A stretch of DNA of 64,000 bases from Schistosoma mansoni (GCF_000237925.1 NC_031502.1:13786675-13850674); one strand, 5' to 3'; positions 33,671 to 47,282 are shown, numbered from the stretch's first letter. Notes: generated by a model from the sequence alone, not told the origin. A program made the numbers and translations.

Positions 33671-36600
33671 GTGAGTTATTGATTTAAATTGTTCATCATG
33701 TGAATAACGATACCTACATGTATGTAACTTTTCTGGTTCTCTGAAGCTATACAATGTTATCGGACTAAATTAAGTGATATAGCATAGTAACAGATTTAAT
33801 CGTATAGTTTTAATTCAAAATAAATCAGTTGTCGAGCCGATAGATTAGTTATTACACCAGTTATTGAATTAATATTATTATTAGCTTTACTCAATATTAT
33901 ATTTTTGGTACAATATAGAATTATCAGCACAAATTATTTCAACAAGTTTATGTTCCATACTTCTTGGAAGATACTGATGATAAATATTGAGTGATCACCA
34001 GTTACACGTTAGCAGTCCAGTTAATCGATATCAAAATAATGTGTATTCCTTTCGCTGCATATTGCCAACAACTACAATATCTCTGATAGGGTCCTTTGTA
34101 ACTTGTACAACAAAATGTTCTACGCTTTTTAGAAACGCACCTGAATAGGTTGTGCGATTGATAGACATAATGATGTATTAAAACAAACAAAAATAGACAA
34201 ATTGTTGAAATATCTACATATCAGGAACAGGTATCCCAGATGTTCAAGTATGCCGACACTAGTACAAGTCGTAGATGAATCATGAATTGCCTGAAGTCTG
34301 AACATCCATTTAATTTATTTGAAGTCTATTTTGTAGATGATCTTGTACTACATTTACGTTTGATTACAGAATCACAGAAAAATAACATGATTGAGGCTAA
34401 AGATTTTTCTCACGAATAATTTAATATACATCCTTGGTTGGGAAGGCAAGTTTAAGTTAGTTCAGTCGAATATCTGATTATGAAAATGGTAACTGTAAAT
34501 CAACTGTGATATTTAATATCTTGCAAAATCTATTTAGAATTTAAATCTGCTCATGAAAGGCAACTCTGACCTACAGTAATCGATGAAATCATTATATCAG
34601 TTCAACTGTTGACAGTATTTTGAAAAATATGTTGATAAGATTTTACGGTGATCTGAAATTATGTTGTAACATGTTGAGATTTGATCATGACATTTTGTAC
34701 CTTTAACCTTCAAATAATCATAGCTTTCCCAAAAACTTAAATTCCCTGTTTTAACATTGTCATCAACAAAAGTATATAGGCTGACTAATGGAACTTCTAA
34801 AATTATATTTCTTTTATAACTCGGTGATTAGATTATAGCTAATATCATAATGTCTCACTGAACAGCAGCTAAGTCCGTAAAGAGAAACTGTACTTACTAA
34901 GTCTTCCATCTTCGAATGAGCTTTAAAAACCAACTAAAAATACGTACACCATTTGGCAGCTAACTATATTCACAAAGTCTGCCATTTGTTGTGCCCTTAA
35001 CTGTAGTTAATGTATCTTATGGTTTTCATTCTTTAGAGAACATAAATAGACAAATCTAAAATATAATATTAGTTGAATGTTATTGCCAGTTTTCTTTCTA
35101 GTCAATTTATCAACAATCACAAGAATTATCTTCTTTGAATAGTTATACAGACAGTTTCCATTTAAAATACTTCGTATTTTCAAATTTCATAATGACTTTT
35201 AATGATATACAAACTTGTTATATTTATTCATCACTTACAAAACCAGAAAGATTATAAAGTAACAAAACTATGGCGTAACTTAAACTAGAGGTTACTGCAA
35301 AGTCAATTTTGCTTATTTTTCTTGAAATTGTTTAAACCTGAAAAGAGATATTACCAAAATTGACTGCATTATATCATAACTAGTCACTGTTTATGCTGTG
35401 TAGTCCATCAGCTAATTATAAACAATGTAGGACCTTTTTTCAAATATCATCAGATTAAGTTTATACACCATATCAGTAACATAATGATACAATTAACAAG
35501 TAATAAATCAAGAAATATTTCAATGAATAATTGTTTTTAATAGCTTAACCATCAGATTCCACAACTGTAATTTCATAAGTACTATATTGTAATGGACAAT
35601 ACGATTGGTTCATAAATAAATGAATTAGACGGAATTAAATATGAATATGAGTTATTATTACTTTAGATTAATTTGGATTTAATATCTCACGGCGACTCTT
35701 CCTAATCCTTTCTCATATGACCTTTCGGATCTACACATTATATATTATGAATACATTTAAGTGGTAACCGATACAGAACTTCACTATTATAATATACAAT
35801 AATATCCCATTCACTTACAACCTATTTATGTACGTCTTACTTCAGAGGATTAAATACAGTATAGAGTTTAGAATATAGAGTTTAATGATAGTTATTGAAA
35901 ATAATAAGTTTTTAAACCTCCCCTTGTTTCTAAATAATGTATGGGACATTTTGGACAGCTAACAAATAATTAAAGTGATCATAATGTCCGTGACAGTTGG
36001 AAAGACTAAACAACAGTAATTATTCGAAAAGAAAGCATTATACCATTGAATAAAAAAAATCGAAAAAATCATATGTAAATTTAAAGTCTAGGACAAGATA
36101 AAGACTGAATGAGTCTTTGCCACTGTGGTAGACTTAAAGCTTCATCACCTTAACTCTCAGATTATTTAACGGACCCAACATCCAATTAATAATTTCGGAG
36201 AAAATTCAATGTAATAATTTATGGATAACAGTGAGACGTTTCGTATGAAAAATTCATACATGGAAATTACTTTAATTTAACAAGTTGAGACTCTATTCTT
36301 GTTTCCATAAAGAATATCTACACTATTAGTTATTTATATGACTTAAATTTGAATGTAATAATCCTTATTTGCTATCATGACTACTTTAACGAAACAAAAT
36401 TATTCTTTTATAAAGAAGCTGAAATAGTTTCACATATATCCTACTCCTTTAAAATCAGTTATAGACTACATGAGATTGAATGCATTTATAAACTTATGTA
36501 TTCACGAATATACAAAGGTAAACATCCTAGTAAAAGCCACTAACACATGAGTCAGTCACATGATGGAGATGATTCTAATGTAATAAATCCCGAGAAAAAA

Positions 36601-39600
36601 TCGAAAACTTAAAGCGATCAGTAGTTTTATTGATTCGTTCTCACGGCAAAACATATGGTCAGTAAAATCCAATCAGTATAACAGTCTGGACAATGTGATA
36701 TTAGTTTATACTCCCTGACTGTTTAGCATTAACATGTAAGTCCTACAGGATGTACATTAAGGCCCATACGATACAGTCTCTAACTCCAACACAGACATAC
36801 TCAAGTTCAGATCTCACAAAAAACACTTTACCTTAAGATTTAAGGTACCGTTTACTAATACGGATTCAATATCGACTAATAATAGTTATTTAACGTCAAA
36901 AAATCTTCACTGTGGCATATGGTTATTTAATCTAGTTGCTACATAGCAACCTGGTCGGTAGAAGTTGATCAAAACTTGAGAATAAGCAACGTGACATTAC
37001 TTAGTCCCTACTGACAAATAATTGTGATATGTGTAGGTAAATAACAACAAACAATGAATTTTAGTTTATTGCTTAGTGGTACATTCGTACTGTAAAAAAC
37101 GTTAGTCTTAACTTCAAATATCAAATTGAGTCATAACACAATCTACAATGGAAGAATCTACGTACATAAGTGACCGATCCATAAGTACTAATCTAAAAGT
37201 TTAACCATTACAGTTATAAACTATCCTAGTGATAAAATCTGAATACATATCTAATTTTCTATATTGATTGTTTCAAACTAATCAAATTCAAATTTATAAA
37301 TGTAGTTTATTTCTATTCTATCCAACCACTTTATTACTTATCTGTAAGATTGTATTAAGAAAAAACACTGATAATTATTCATAACGATCAACTTTGGAAA
37401 CATTTTTCTTTGCTACTTAACATTCCATTGTAAACATTGAGAAAAAATTGATTTATTTATAAATGTACTCAAATCTATTGTGATAAAACACAGCATGGCA
37501 ACAAAATTATTTGAATGAACGATTCTTCTTTTTAATCACAAACTCATGACTAAGAAATGTGAGTTTATTAAACATATTTATTACTTCACTTATTTAAAAT
37601 TATGAAGCATTTTTGTCCTTGAAAAACAAACGATGTTTTACTTTGTCAAAATTAAACCAGCATGTTTAATTTTATTTTAAATGAAAGATAGATCTTTTAT
37701 GTTCACATACTTGATTATCACAAATTGAACTATATATTATCCACTATTTCCATTTTTGTTTAACTTCATTATAGACCTATTGCTGGAAATAACGCTCTCG
37801 TCGACTGAATTTTCAGGAATTGATCTCCTACCAGGGGGTCCACTAAGCGACTTAGAATATGCAGATGACATAGTCCTGTTTGGTGAAGACGCTGACAAAA
37901 TGCAGAGTCTTCTGTTAGAACTGAGTAATAATGCCAGGATGTTTGGGATGCGTTTCTCCCCATCCAAATGTAAATTGTTACTCCAGGACTGGCCTGCGTC
38001 AACACCTGAACTAAGGATAGGGAGTGAAGTAGTCGAACGCGTCGACAACTTCACTTATCTTGGAAGTCTGACCAGCCCTAATGGTTTGGTTTCTGACAAA
38101 ATCTCAACACGGATTCAAAAAGCTCGTTTGGCTTTCGCCAACTTACGTGAACTATGGAGAATGCGAGATATCCGTCTATCAATTAAGGGACGAGTATACT
38201 GTGCAGCAGTTCACTCTGTTCTACTTTACGGCTGCGAAACGTGGCCATTAAGAGTAGAAGATACTCGCAAGTTACTAGTATTTGACCACATATTTCTTAG
38301 AAATATTGCTCGCATCTGCTGGGATAACCGGGTAAGTAATAGTGAGTTTAGACACAGGGTATTAGGGAATGATGGTAAATCAGTTGATGAGGTCATGAAT
38401 CTTCATCAACTGAGATGGTTGGGCCACGTGTTACGTATGCCTGAACACCGATTACCACGACGCGCTATGATGACTAGTATTGGGGATGGTTGGAAGAGAG
38501 TTAGGGGCGGCCAAACCAAAACATGGCATCAGAGCTTGAAGTCACTAACTTCTAGTCTGAGCCATGTTTGTAGATGCAGACTTCTTGGTTGGGGTCCGCG
38601 TGACTATCGTAACCAATGGTTGGAGACTCTGTGTGATATGGCTCAGAATCAATCACAATGGCATAGGTGCATACACTCTCTGTTTTCCCTTAAACTATTA
38701 GACTAAACTTGCTTCATATCTTTCTTCCTGTACTATATCCTTATATACAATTTTTCTGTCATATGTTACTACCGTTAAATTAACTACTTCTATGAATTTG
38801 GTGTTGATTTTGTTGTGCTAACGAGGTATGGCAACTTGGACCGATGCATAAATGTGCCTGGTCCTACGTTGTAGCTGACTGACTGAACTATTTATTGAAA
38901 TAGACGGAATACACCCATTATGACATTAAATAAGAAAGATTGTTATTCAAATATTGGAATAATCAAGTAATTGTTGTTTCGGTCATTTTTACATTGTTTC
39001 TGTACAAATTTTAGAAAGTATTGTTAACCAATGGTCTGTTTTGTGGTTTCAGAACAATTTTGAAGTAAGATACAAAAATTGGTGAATTAAGACACTTTTT
39101 CTGAGAACAAATTAATGTTATTATGAAACTAACGTGTTAACAGGTCTTAGCCATACTCGAAACAACTATACAAGGGTCAAAATAACCTGACTGTTAATTG
39201 AAATTCAGAAGATAATGCCATAAAGTCAACTAAATTTAACCTTGATAGTCATAAAATACTGTTACTTGAAAAATCAATTGGAAGTATTCCAAGTTCACTT
39301 CACAATTCTTCATGAAGATAGGATTTATTATTTTGATATCTTATGTTAAACTCTTTACATATAAGCTACTAAATAAAATATTACTCTCCTGTACCAGTTT
39401 AGATGGTAAGCATTATGATTTAAACACAATGAAGGCGTTTTGGAATAGTATATGTGCTTTTGGCGTTTTAATAAACAAACATTGTGAGATTATTTTCCAC
39501 CAAACTGTATAAAATTGATTTCATGAAATTGGATGATGAAAATATTTTGGCAAATACCAAATGCAAGTTTAAGATTAGCCAGTCATTTATATTCAATAAA

Positions 39601-42600
39601 AGTCATACGTGTCAAAAGTTGTTCAAAATTTATTACGATAGAGCTCTTAGTAATAAACTACCGGAATGTCATCTGATCTTTCTTACTAATCACTCGATAA
39701 ATGTAAATAAATATAATCTTTTGTCAATAGTAATAGATGTTTTATGAACCATTATTATATTTCATTGGAGGGTTTTGTGTAGATTATAGAATCTTTGCAG
39801 ATTTTGAATTACAAATTAATTTTACTAAGAACACCATTGAAAACTTACGACATTTATTCACTCCAGGAAATGGAAGATGGTTGAGAAATGTCGTGAATTG
39901 GTTGAAGTTAAAAATTACCAGCGTTTGATTCCAGTCAAGTGGTCTGGAATTTAGATGTTCGCGCCTGCGATCTGGGACCTTGGATTCGCTCCTCATTTAC
40001 GTTGTCAGGGATGGACACTGATGAGAAATCCCTCGCTGGAAAGGGACGGTCATCATATCCTACCAGGTTTTTAACAGTTGTTTAACTAAGATCAGTTAGT
40101 GATTTTAAATCTCTGAAATGCATTAGATGTTATTGGTCAATCATTACTTTTCACCTTCGACCGTCTACTGTTTTGTGATATTTGAGAATTATTTGTAGCT
40201 GTTGTCAGATATCAGAATACCATTTTCAAACCAGGGGAGGTACATCGTATTGCTCTTCATTTCTAACAATTATATTTATGGGGAAATGTGCTTTATGAAT
40301 AGATTCATAATCATAGTTATTGAGTTAAATTGGAAAAATGGTCATTTGGATGTGAACTTGATAGTCTAAAAGTAAAGCACTCGTCACAAGGTTCAAAAAT
40401 TTTTGAATCTGAACGCTAGCAGGCTTGTAGCCGTAAGTTTCTCTAATTGAATAAAACGTCTGTTCAGCTTTTTCTGATTAATGGTGATCATTTGGCCCAA
40501 ACAGATCTTGTTGCTAACTACAAGTTGAACAATTTCCACAAATCTTTCACTCTAACAGCTAATCAAACCTTGTAAGACATGACTGTTTTTATCCTTTATT
40601 AGTTATAGAAACAAAACAGTTTTTTAACGGAGTGTTTTTGACACAGGGAATCTTCGCTTTTAATTAAAAAGTTTTTATCTATAATAAACCAATGAAACCA
40701 CTAATCACGAGCATATTCCCATGGTTTTTCTTCCATCAATTGTATATTATTATTTCAGAAATGTAATATGATATTCAAATCACCTGAACATACCTATAAA
40801 TGAAAAGAATCTTTGGAATATGGAAAATCATCAGCTGTGATCTGTAATCTTTTTTTACTTATGGTCGCGTATTGGTATACATACTTGAGAACTTTAGTCG
40901 TAGTTTTGCAGCCTGTATCTTTTTTAACTAGTGCAGACGACCGATCCTTTGGTACATTGGAAGAATATACGATTTGAGAACACAATCCAAACGGCGTTTT
41001 ACGGGAGATAGCACATACTTGACTTTGATTCATTATTCTACCTGTGTGGGTTAGTGATACTGCGGACCAAATGAAATAAATTCCAAATCTGTGATTAACC
41101 AATTGACATTTAAGTGTTTTAGACATGAATTAGTCGAACAAAGTTGAATGCTAGTTAAAAGTGAAAAGGGAATTTCATACCTTAAATAAAATGTAGACAT
41201 TTTACTCCCTATTTCATTCCTCACAGCCTAAGACAGTTTCAATTACTTCATCATCTTATGTACAAAATAAAATCTATTGAAAATGTTGTTTTTATAAAAT
41301 TGTTTATCTAGAGATGGTTGTCAAGATGTGATACTGATAAAAATAACAAAATCACATTCGATGAATTTTGTCGGGGATTTGGTATTAAACTAAATGAAAT
41401 GTAAGTCATTGATTTGTTAGTCTGATTCATATACTATGAATTGTATTTCTTCTTTTTGTCCTTTTTTTGGCACTGATTCATTATTGTTTATGTTTATAAA
41501 TTCTTGGTATAATTAGTGCTTTCGCTTTATTTGTATTCAAAGATAAAATAGTTCGGTAGGCTCAGCAATGTCCGCAGTACGTTGTTTTACATTCCTTAAC
41601 ACTTTTAAAGTGGTTAAAGATAAAGTCAAATAGGGAACTTTTTTAGAAAGATCAAAATCATCAGCAAACAATCAATATTTAGATCACACTGTTTGAAGAG
41701 CATAAAATATCACTTTTCTGATAAATGCTTAATACACGCTTTCTACATAGATATAGTATGCTTGTTGATAATAAACAGAGGAATTTTATACACAGTACAC
41801 AGTTTTATTATCCCATAATTTAATTATACTAGAACAGTCCTTACTTATAATCTTGACGTCATTTAGTTGACCAACAAATGTGATTAAATCATCTTCATAC
41901 TTTAAAACATGTAAAACGTAAACAGTTAAAATACTGGAAACAATCCTTCAGTGTATCAACTCATATAACACATTTAAATAATGTAAACAATAAACAAATT
42001 TTTCTTTTTATGTATATAAGTAAATTAGGGCACATTTAATCACTTCTTTTGTATAAGTTAAAATAAAACTTAAATGTATGTCAGTTTTAAAAAAATCATC
42101 TGATACGTTCATGGAGAAAGATATGTACTAAATAAGGAATATAACACAAATTAACTAACTGGTTATTTAATTTAAAATCCATTGTATGAATCATTTAATA
42201 TAAAGACTTAATTATTATGCACTTGCAAACAATACCAATTAAGCGAATGTGGATGTATATATACACCCTTCATGTTATAATCAAAACTTCCAGGTTAAAT
42301 CTTTTTAAGACTGAGCAACATTACCAGTTAGTCAGAGTAAGACATATGTATCATTGGATGTCGGCATAATAGTCAAAATATAAATCTCACTCAAAGTAAC
42401 TGAAAATTATGCGTTTTATCCCAAGTGGGATCGCGGATATTCCCTTCTGGAGAGTTCCATACTAGGGCGATTAAGCTTTCAGTGTCTTTTTTGGTGGGGG
42501 TTTTCAATGGGTATTTAGCCAAGAGCAGCCAGTGATGCAAACTAAAAAAACAATAAAAGATGTAAACTTTAGTTATATATTTGAATTATGAATGTATGAA

Positions 42601-45600
42601 CTATCTTTATAAGCATATTATTAACTTTTTTACTTCACTTTTACTTACGTCTGTTACTCACAATGGAGCACAGGCTACCGACCTGCGTTCTCCAACCCAC
42701 TTTGTCCTGAGCATTCCTTTCGACTTCTATCCAGTCGTTGTTCATTCTTCTCATATCGGTCTCTGTTTCTCGGCGTTATGTGTTCTTTAGTCTTCCTCTT
42801 CTCATTCGGCCTTCAGAATTTCAAGCAAGGGCTTGCCTTGTGACACAGTTGGATGCTTTCCTCAATGTGTGTCCTATCCACTTTCAGCGCTTCTTATTGA
42901 TTTCTTCCTCCTCTGAAATATGGTTTGTTCTCTCTCACAGTAGAGTGTTGCTCACAGTGTTTGGCCAACGGATCCGAAGGATTTTTCGTAGACAACTACT
43001 AATTAACACCTGTATCTTCTGGATGATGGATTTCGTAGTTCTCCAAGTTTCCGCCCCACGCAGTAGAACTGTCTTGACATTTGTATTGAAGATCCTGGTT
43101 TTGGTGTTGGTTGACATTTGTTTTGAGTTTCAAATGTTCTTCAGTTGTAGATATGCTGCTATTGCTTTGCCGATCCGCGTCTTTACATCTGCATCACATC
43201 CACAGTGTTCATCAATGATTCTGCCGACATATGTAGAGGTTTTCACATTCTCCAAATCTTCTCCGTCAAGTGTGATTCGGTTGAAACATGTTGTGTTGTA
43301 TCGGAGAGTCTCGCTTTTCCCTTTGTGTATGTTGAGACCTGCTGCTCTTACATTGGTCGTTTTCTCCTGCATTTGTTGTTGCGTGTGCGGTAGAAGAGCC
43401 GGATCATCTGCGAATTCTAGATCGTCCAGCTGCATCCTAGCGGCCCACTGTATCCCATGCTTTCCCTCCAGATATTGACGTCTTCATGATCCAGTCTATC
43501 ACCAGGAGAAAGAGAAAGGGTGAGAGTAGGCAACCTTGCTTAACACCAGTCTTTACTTCAAATGAGTCAGTGAGCTGTCCTCCATGTACGATTTTGCAGT
43601 TTAATCCATCATAGGAATTCCATATGACAGTGACCATTTTCTCAGGCACACTGTAGTGTCAAAGAAGCCTCCATAGTATTGTCCTGTCTACGATATCAAA
43701 TGCTTTCTTCTCCTGGAGCCCCTCTGGTGTTACTACAGGTCCCAAGCTCGGGTAAAGGAGGAGGGTTGGGCATATGGTTAGGGACCCTATCCCGTAGAAA
43801 ACTAACTTGCTAAGAAAACGCTAACCAGAAAAAAAGTCTTATTAAATTTGTATCGATCAAATATCGTCCAAATAACCCTAAAGAAACTATTTTCTACCGA
43901 TTCATGATTAAGATAGTAGAAAAATTAAAGGTGGATGTATTCCACCTAAAAGCATAAGCAGAAAATATTTCAATATAAAATTAAGTTTTAGCATAATCAC
44001 GTTGTGCAGCTTCATTAGTTTACATTGTAAATAATCTTAATCTAAATTAATCTAACAAATCTCTCTATCCATATAACTATTCATAATTTCAAATTATCGA
44101 TATCTACAATTAGCACTTTTTCTTTGTCAACTGATTACATGATTATTTGCATCACTCGTTGTAGGATATCTAACCTTACTGCGTAACGATCTAATAGTTT
44201 ACTTTTAAAATATGTGATTAATTTGTAAATTATATGTAATTGTAAATATTTCTTTAATTTATTATGAAATCAATAAAAAGAATCATGTTTATGAATTAGA
44301 CAATCACTATTTTAAAAGGATTCCAGTAAAAAAAATTTTTTAATATTTCTCAATAATGAAACATGGTTAGGTTCATTCTTTTTACATCATAACTGATAGA
44401 TTAATCATAGTAACACAGATTCCTGATTGATTGATATTTAAATATTTTCAGACTTCAAAACAGACTTGGATTTCGTTAGTAGTTATCCGACAGTTTAATA
44501 AATGGAACTCCAAGCCGGTAATCTAAAGATTATTAACTTGGACCGTATCACAACTCTTATTTTTATTTAAGTCGTATCCAAATATTTGTTTCTTAAGTAT
44601 ATATATACATAAATCTATTCTGAGGCAGTAGAAGGAACGTTTCATCTTATTCAGCAAGACGAAATCAGAATAGAAGTAGATTTTGTTCATGAACATTGAG
44701 TTCATAGGGGATATGGCTGGAATGGCAATATGAAATTGAATACTGGAATTCTTGAGGAAGAACTGTATTCGATTGAGCTAAGCATATTATTAAAACAGAT
44801 ACTTGATCCAAGAATGCGTCAAAGATAAACTGAAGCTTTTGTATTACCTCACTACGTGCCTAAAAATTTACTTACCGCTGTTGAGCATGTTATATTGGTG
44901 GAAAAAACAATATTCTTCCCAAACACATATCTAAACACCAACCAGAATGATTAGCTGAAATTGAATGTAAATCAGTGAACAGTTCCATCGTTAAACATCT
45001 AGTTGCTTCAAATTATTTTAGTTTTTCTTTTTAATTTCTAGTCCAATCACGCATAGTCCACACTCTCACTCACTTGGGATATTAAAAAAATTTGTTAAGT
45101 ATATTTAAGAAACTTGGTCTATGCATACTAGAACAATTATTAAAACTAACACTATTCCTCAGTTTTATTACCTTATTTCGACATGTAATTGCTTTTTGTT
45201 TACATAATAATCAAATATTTTCTGGTTTAAATTCTTCGATACGTATTTATTCATTGTTTCCATTATGTACCAATCTTGTTACAACAACTACTTGATTTCA
45301 TAGTCTCATTTATTCGTGATTTTATTTGGGACGACTATGTTCAATTATTTATCTGGTTTTCATTCAATTTCGTCAATATCAAAAACTGATTAAAGATAGA
45401 AATCATGACTGTTGGATCCCAATTAGGAAGTTTAGATAGATCTTATCCGTTATGAGACCTAAGGATTCTGGATTAGGTATCATATGGAATTAAAGGTGCC
45501 GTACACCTAAAGGGTCTCCAACTCGAATGAAGCATTTTTTACAGTAAGCTGTGCCTTTTAACAACTATCCTAATGGTCTCATTGTACATCAGAAACTAAC

Positions 45601-46107
45601 ATCATTAAAATTACATTCATTCAAAATAACTATCTTCCTAATAATGACAAGTTAGGCAAATAACCTTGGTTTTTTTTGTTCAAACTTTTAATAATACTCA
45701 TTTTAGGTTTATAAATTCATTGTAACGTCTTGTTTTTTTTTGTTATACAAAGGCGTGTAGAAAAAGTTGAAAGAGCTTTAATATGGGATAACGTTACGCC
45801 AGTAAAACCAGCCAATGTTAGCATTATTAAATCAGCAATGTCGGAAACGAAGCAAGCAAAAGTCATTGAAAAATTTCAAAAATTGATACAACAATATGGA
45901 GCTGATGGAAAGAATCTAGATAAAGTTTCATCAGAGCTAAAGAAATTCTTAGAAGAAACTTATGATAATGTATGGCATGTGATCATAATGACTGGTTCTT
46001 TTTGGATGAGTTACTCTCATGAACCATTCTGTTCATTACAATTTAAAATGGATAACTACTCATGTAGTGTATGGCGTACACCATCTGGACAAAGATATAA
46101 CTCTTGA
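33554..46107 (+). CDS. Tegument-allergen-like protein: two EF-hands plus dynein light chain domain
   Basis: Exons 33554-33670, 41312-41400 and 45753-46107 join in frame to give 186 residues (561 bp with stop). Introns are about 7.6 and 4.4 kb with GT-AG ends. Residues 12-23 form EF loop 1 (D12, D14, N16, D20, E23) and residues 46-57 EF loop 2 (D46, D48, N50, E57). The C-terminal half (about 97-183) is a dynein-light-chain domain with '[12 protein letters not shown]' and 'SVWRTPS'. As I recall it, Sm22.6 shares 'DKQELI.YCQ' and 'EEFCRGFG.K', so this belongs to the TAL family of calcium-binding tegument proteins that bind host IgE. The member number cannot be assigned. The introns hold LINE and SINE copies. 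A second TAL gene faces it at 62.4 kb. Confidence 0.9.
33671..37737. other. TAL intron 1, left part
   Basis: AT-rich intron. It holds a possible short repeat at 34213-34260 (compare 21260) and the third copy of a dispersed repeat at 36930-37040. Otherwise nothing was recognised. Confidence 0.5.
36930..37040. repeat. Dispersed repeat, copy 3 of 3
   Basis: 'tagcaacctggtcggtagaa', 'gttgatcaaaac' and 'aattgtgatatg' follow the order seen at 12712-12850 and 8691-8815. Decayed; class unknown. Confidence 0.45.
37738..38890 (+). mobile_element. 5'-truncated LINE with open RT C-terminus (RTE-like)
   Basis: A single open frame (37756-38706, open from about 37738) encodes the last third of an endonuclease-RT polyprotein: 'FNFIIDLL', '[18 protein letters not shown]' with the catalytic YADD intact, 'NFTYLGSL', '[11 protein letters not shown]', '[11 protein letters not shown]' and '[10 protein letters not shown]'. 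The frame ends at 38706 and a short 3' UTR ends near 'gactgactgaac' (about 38887). 5' truncation is the usual outcome of LINE insertion. With no stop in over 300 codons it is a fairly young copy, sitting in TAL intron 1 in sense orientation. The 56.3 kb minus-strand fragment looks like the same family. Confidence 0.88.
38891..39934. other. TAL intron 1, middle part
   Basis: AT-rich. Short overlapping frames at 39312-39928 were not recognised and are probably chance. Confidence 0.4.
39935..40085 (+). repeat. Decayed hammerhead SINE, second subfamily
   Basis: 'agtggtctggaatttagatg' and 'ttcgcgcctgcgatctggga' resemble a tRNA-like head. Then come 'cactgatgagaaatccct', 'aaagggacggtcatc' and 'aggtttttaac', in the order core, stem II, GAAA region and tail seen in intact hammerhead SINEs. 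'CUGAUGA' survives but the GAAA box does not, so no activity is expected. Confidence 0.5.
40086..40793. other. TAL intron 1, nothing recognised
   Basis: AT-rich intron sequence with no recognised motif. Confidence 0.4.
40794..41126 (-). CDS. Hypothetical antisense ORF in TAL intron 1
   Basis: An uninterrupted 110-codon frame from ATG ('[20 protein letters not shown]') to TAG, with mixed codon use and protein-like composition ('[15 protein letters not shown]', '[13 protein letters not shown]'). It was not recognised as any family. Length alone is not strong evidence. It could be an exon, a retrocopy fragment or chance. It lies only about 185 bp before TAL exon 2 on the other strand. Confidence 0.25.
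   Translation of the reverse strand: MSKTLKCQLVNHRFGIYFIWSAVSLTHTGRIMNQSQVCAISRKTPFGLCSQIVYSSNVPKDRSSALVKKDTGCKTTTKVLKYVYQYATISKKRLQITADDFPYSKDSFHL
41312..41400 (+). CDS. TAL gene exon 2 (EF-hand 2)
   Basis: Acceptor 'tttatctag' ends at 41311. The exon encodes '[19 protein letters not shown]' and '[10 protein letters not shown]' and ends in phase 2 before a 'gtaagt' donor at 41401. All calcium ligands of the loop are present. Confidence 0.88.
41401..42424. other. TAL intron 2, left part
   Basis: AT-rich; nothing recognised. Confidence 0.4.
42425..42545 (+). repeat. Decayed hammerhead SINE, second subfamily
   Basis: 'gggatcgcggatattccctt', 'ttctggagagttccatacta' and 'gggcgatt' track the order 'head, core, stem II with loop CAUACUA, GAAA box', followed by 'ggttttcaatgggt' from the tail. 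The core and GAAA box are altered, so it is not expected to cleave. Confidence 0.5.
42641..43740 (-). mobile_element. RTE-type (SR2-like) LINE 3' part: RT and C-terminus
   Basis: The minus strand reads '[14 protein letters not shown]', '[20 protein letters not shown]', '[15 protein letters not shown]', '[13 protein letters not shown]' (catalytic FADD box kept), '[17 protein letters not shown]', '[16 protein letters not shown]' and '[13 protein letters not shown]', and ends '...SIVSNRRK' with stop at 42641-42643. It is collinear with the RTE protein end. A few shifts and stops (for example after 43437 and near 43130) break it. It sits antisense in TAL intron 2. Confidence 0.88.
43741..43845. 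repeat. Repeat-like piece joined to the RTE 5' edge
   Basis: 'aagctcgggtaaaggaggag' and 'ggttgggcatatggttaggg' look like retroelement 5' text rather than intron. It joins the RT fragment without a visible boundary. It may be an inverted 5' piece of the same insertion, but this rests on memory of related copies. Confidence 0.3.
43846..45752. other. TAL intron 2, right part
   Basis: AT-rich. The 67-codon frame at 45092-45295 is hydrophobic and AT-driven, so it is taken as chance. A T-rich tract precedes the acceptor at 45752. Confidence 0.45.
45753..46107 (+). CDS. TAL gene exon 3 (dynein light chain domain)
   Basis: Acceptor 'ttatacaaag' ends at 45752, and the first base completes a split Met codon. 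The exon encodes '[13 protein letters not shown]', '[17 protein letters not shown]', '[17 protein letters not shown]' and '[16 protein letters not shown]', ending '[10 protein letters not shown]' at TGA 46105-46107. The length and end match TAL proteins. Confidence 0.92.
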
Positions 46108-47282
46108 ATTGACGAAATTATTAACTTTTACCTACAACTATTATTATTATTGTTATCATCTTAACAAAATTCTACAAATCACGATCCCTTATGGTACATA
46201 ATAAGCTTTACTCACTTCTTAAATGTGTATATTTCTGAACATGAACACTGATTATGCTAATATATTCAACATAAAGCTGAGTTTGTTTTTAATGAATCAG
46301 TTGTGACTAATCTGGGTTATCGTAAAATTTTATCAAAGCCTACATTTAGATTGTGTTTCCAAAACCAGTATTTTTGCTAAGAACTATTAGGTTTCTGTAT
46401 CCAACAAAACCAACTATTCATTATAATATTTTGATAATGATTCTGAGTAGACAGAATAGTTTTACAATAATGCTTGGATTTTATTATCTAGCATTGAAAT
46501 TTAATGATTATCATCTTATCATAAGTGGGAAGTATTTCGGAAAATACCACAAGTTTTAAACCCCCTTATACAAGACAAAGCAACTACAAACAAAATGACC
46601 CTATAACGGAAAAAGGAAAACCTAACAACATCTACAAAATAGATTTCACCACCTAAGAAAAGTACTGTATCGGAAAAAGTACAAGTTTTATTCATCTACG
46701 CGTACTATAACACAGAATAGCTATGAAACCACATGACATGTTATCATTTATCCTAATTCATACAAAAATCTTTCTGAGAAAATGACAAAATTTTAGTTCA
46801 AATAAACTCTAAAAATGGTAGATAATTTCTAGAAACATGAGATCTATATTAATTAAGAACTGACAAACACATGAGCACACGCTAAGTTGATAAATTTACA
46901 CAGTAAACTTCAATCAACCACATGCTAAAGAATAAACCACTCAATGAGAACCCCCAAAAACTTGAAGGTAGCAAGTCTCACGAAGATAGCTAACTAGAAA
47001 TAAAATAGAACGATCCAATTTAACACAATCGGCGTTATTTCTAAATTGATTTCGACTCAAAATATAGACTACTGATATTATTCAAATAAAAAACAAAAGC
47101 ATTGAAAGTATGTTACTCAGCTCAGAGAACGTAACACCGAAAACTTGTAAACTTTCGACCGAAATTCATTTATTTAGTTTAACCAGCAACGAATTCTTGA
47201 TAGTGATGGCTATAACCAAACAAATTCTGATTATCTATATTGAGTTGTGAAGATTGTCGAATTCCATGAAAATTATCAATCT
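46108..47282. other. Region downstream of the TAL gene
   Basis: AT-rich and should contain the TAL 3' UTR. No clear AATAAA signal close to the stop was picked out. Nothing else was recognised. Confidence 0.4.

Noticed and set aside
42738-43478. 246-codon plus-strand ORF
   Set aside because: Shadow of the minus-strand RTE reverse transcriptase; the minus-strand reading has all the RT motifs.
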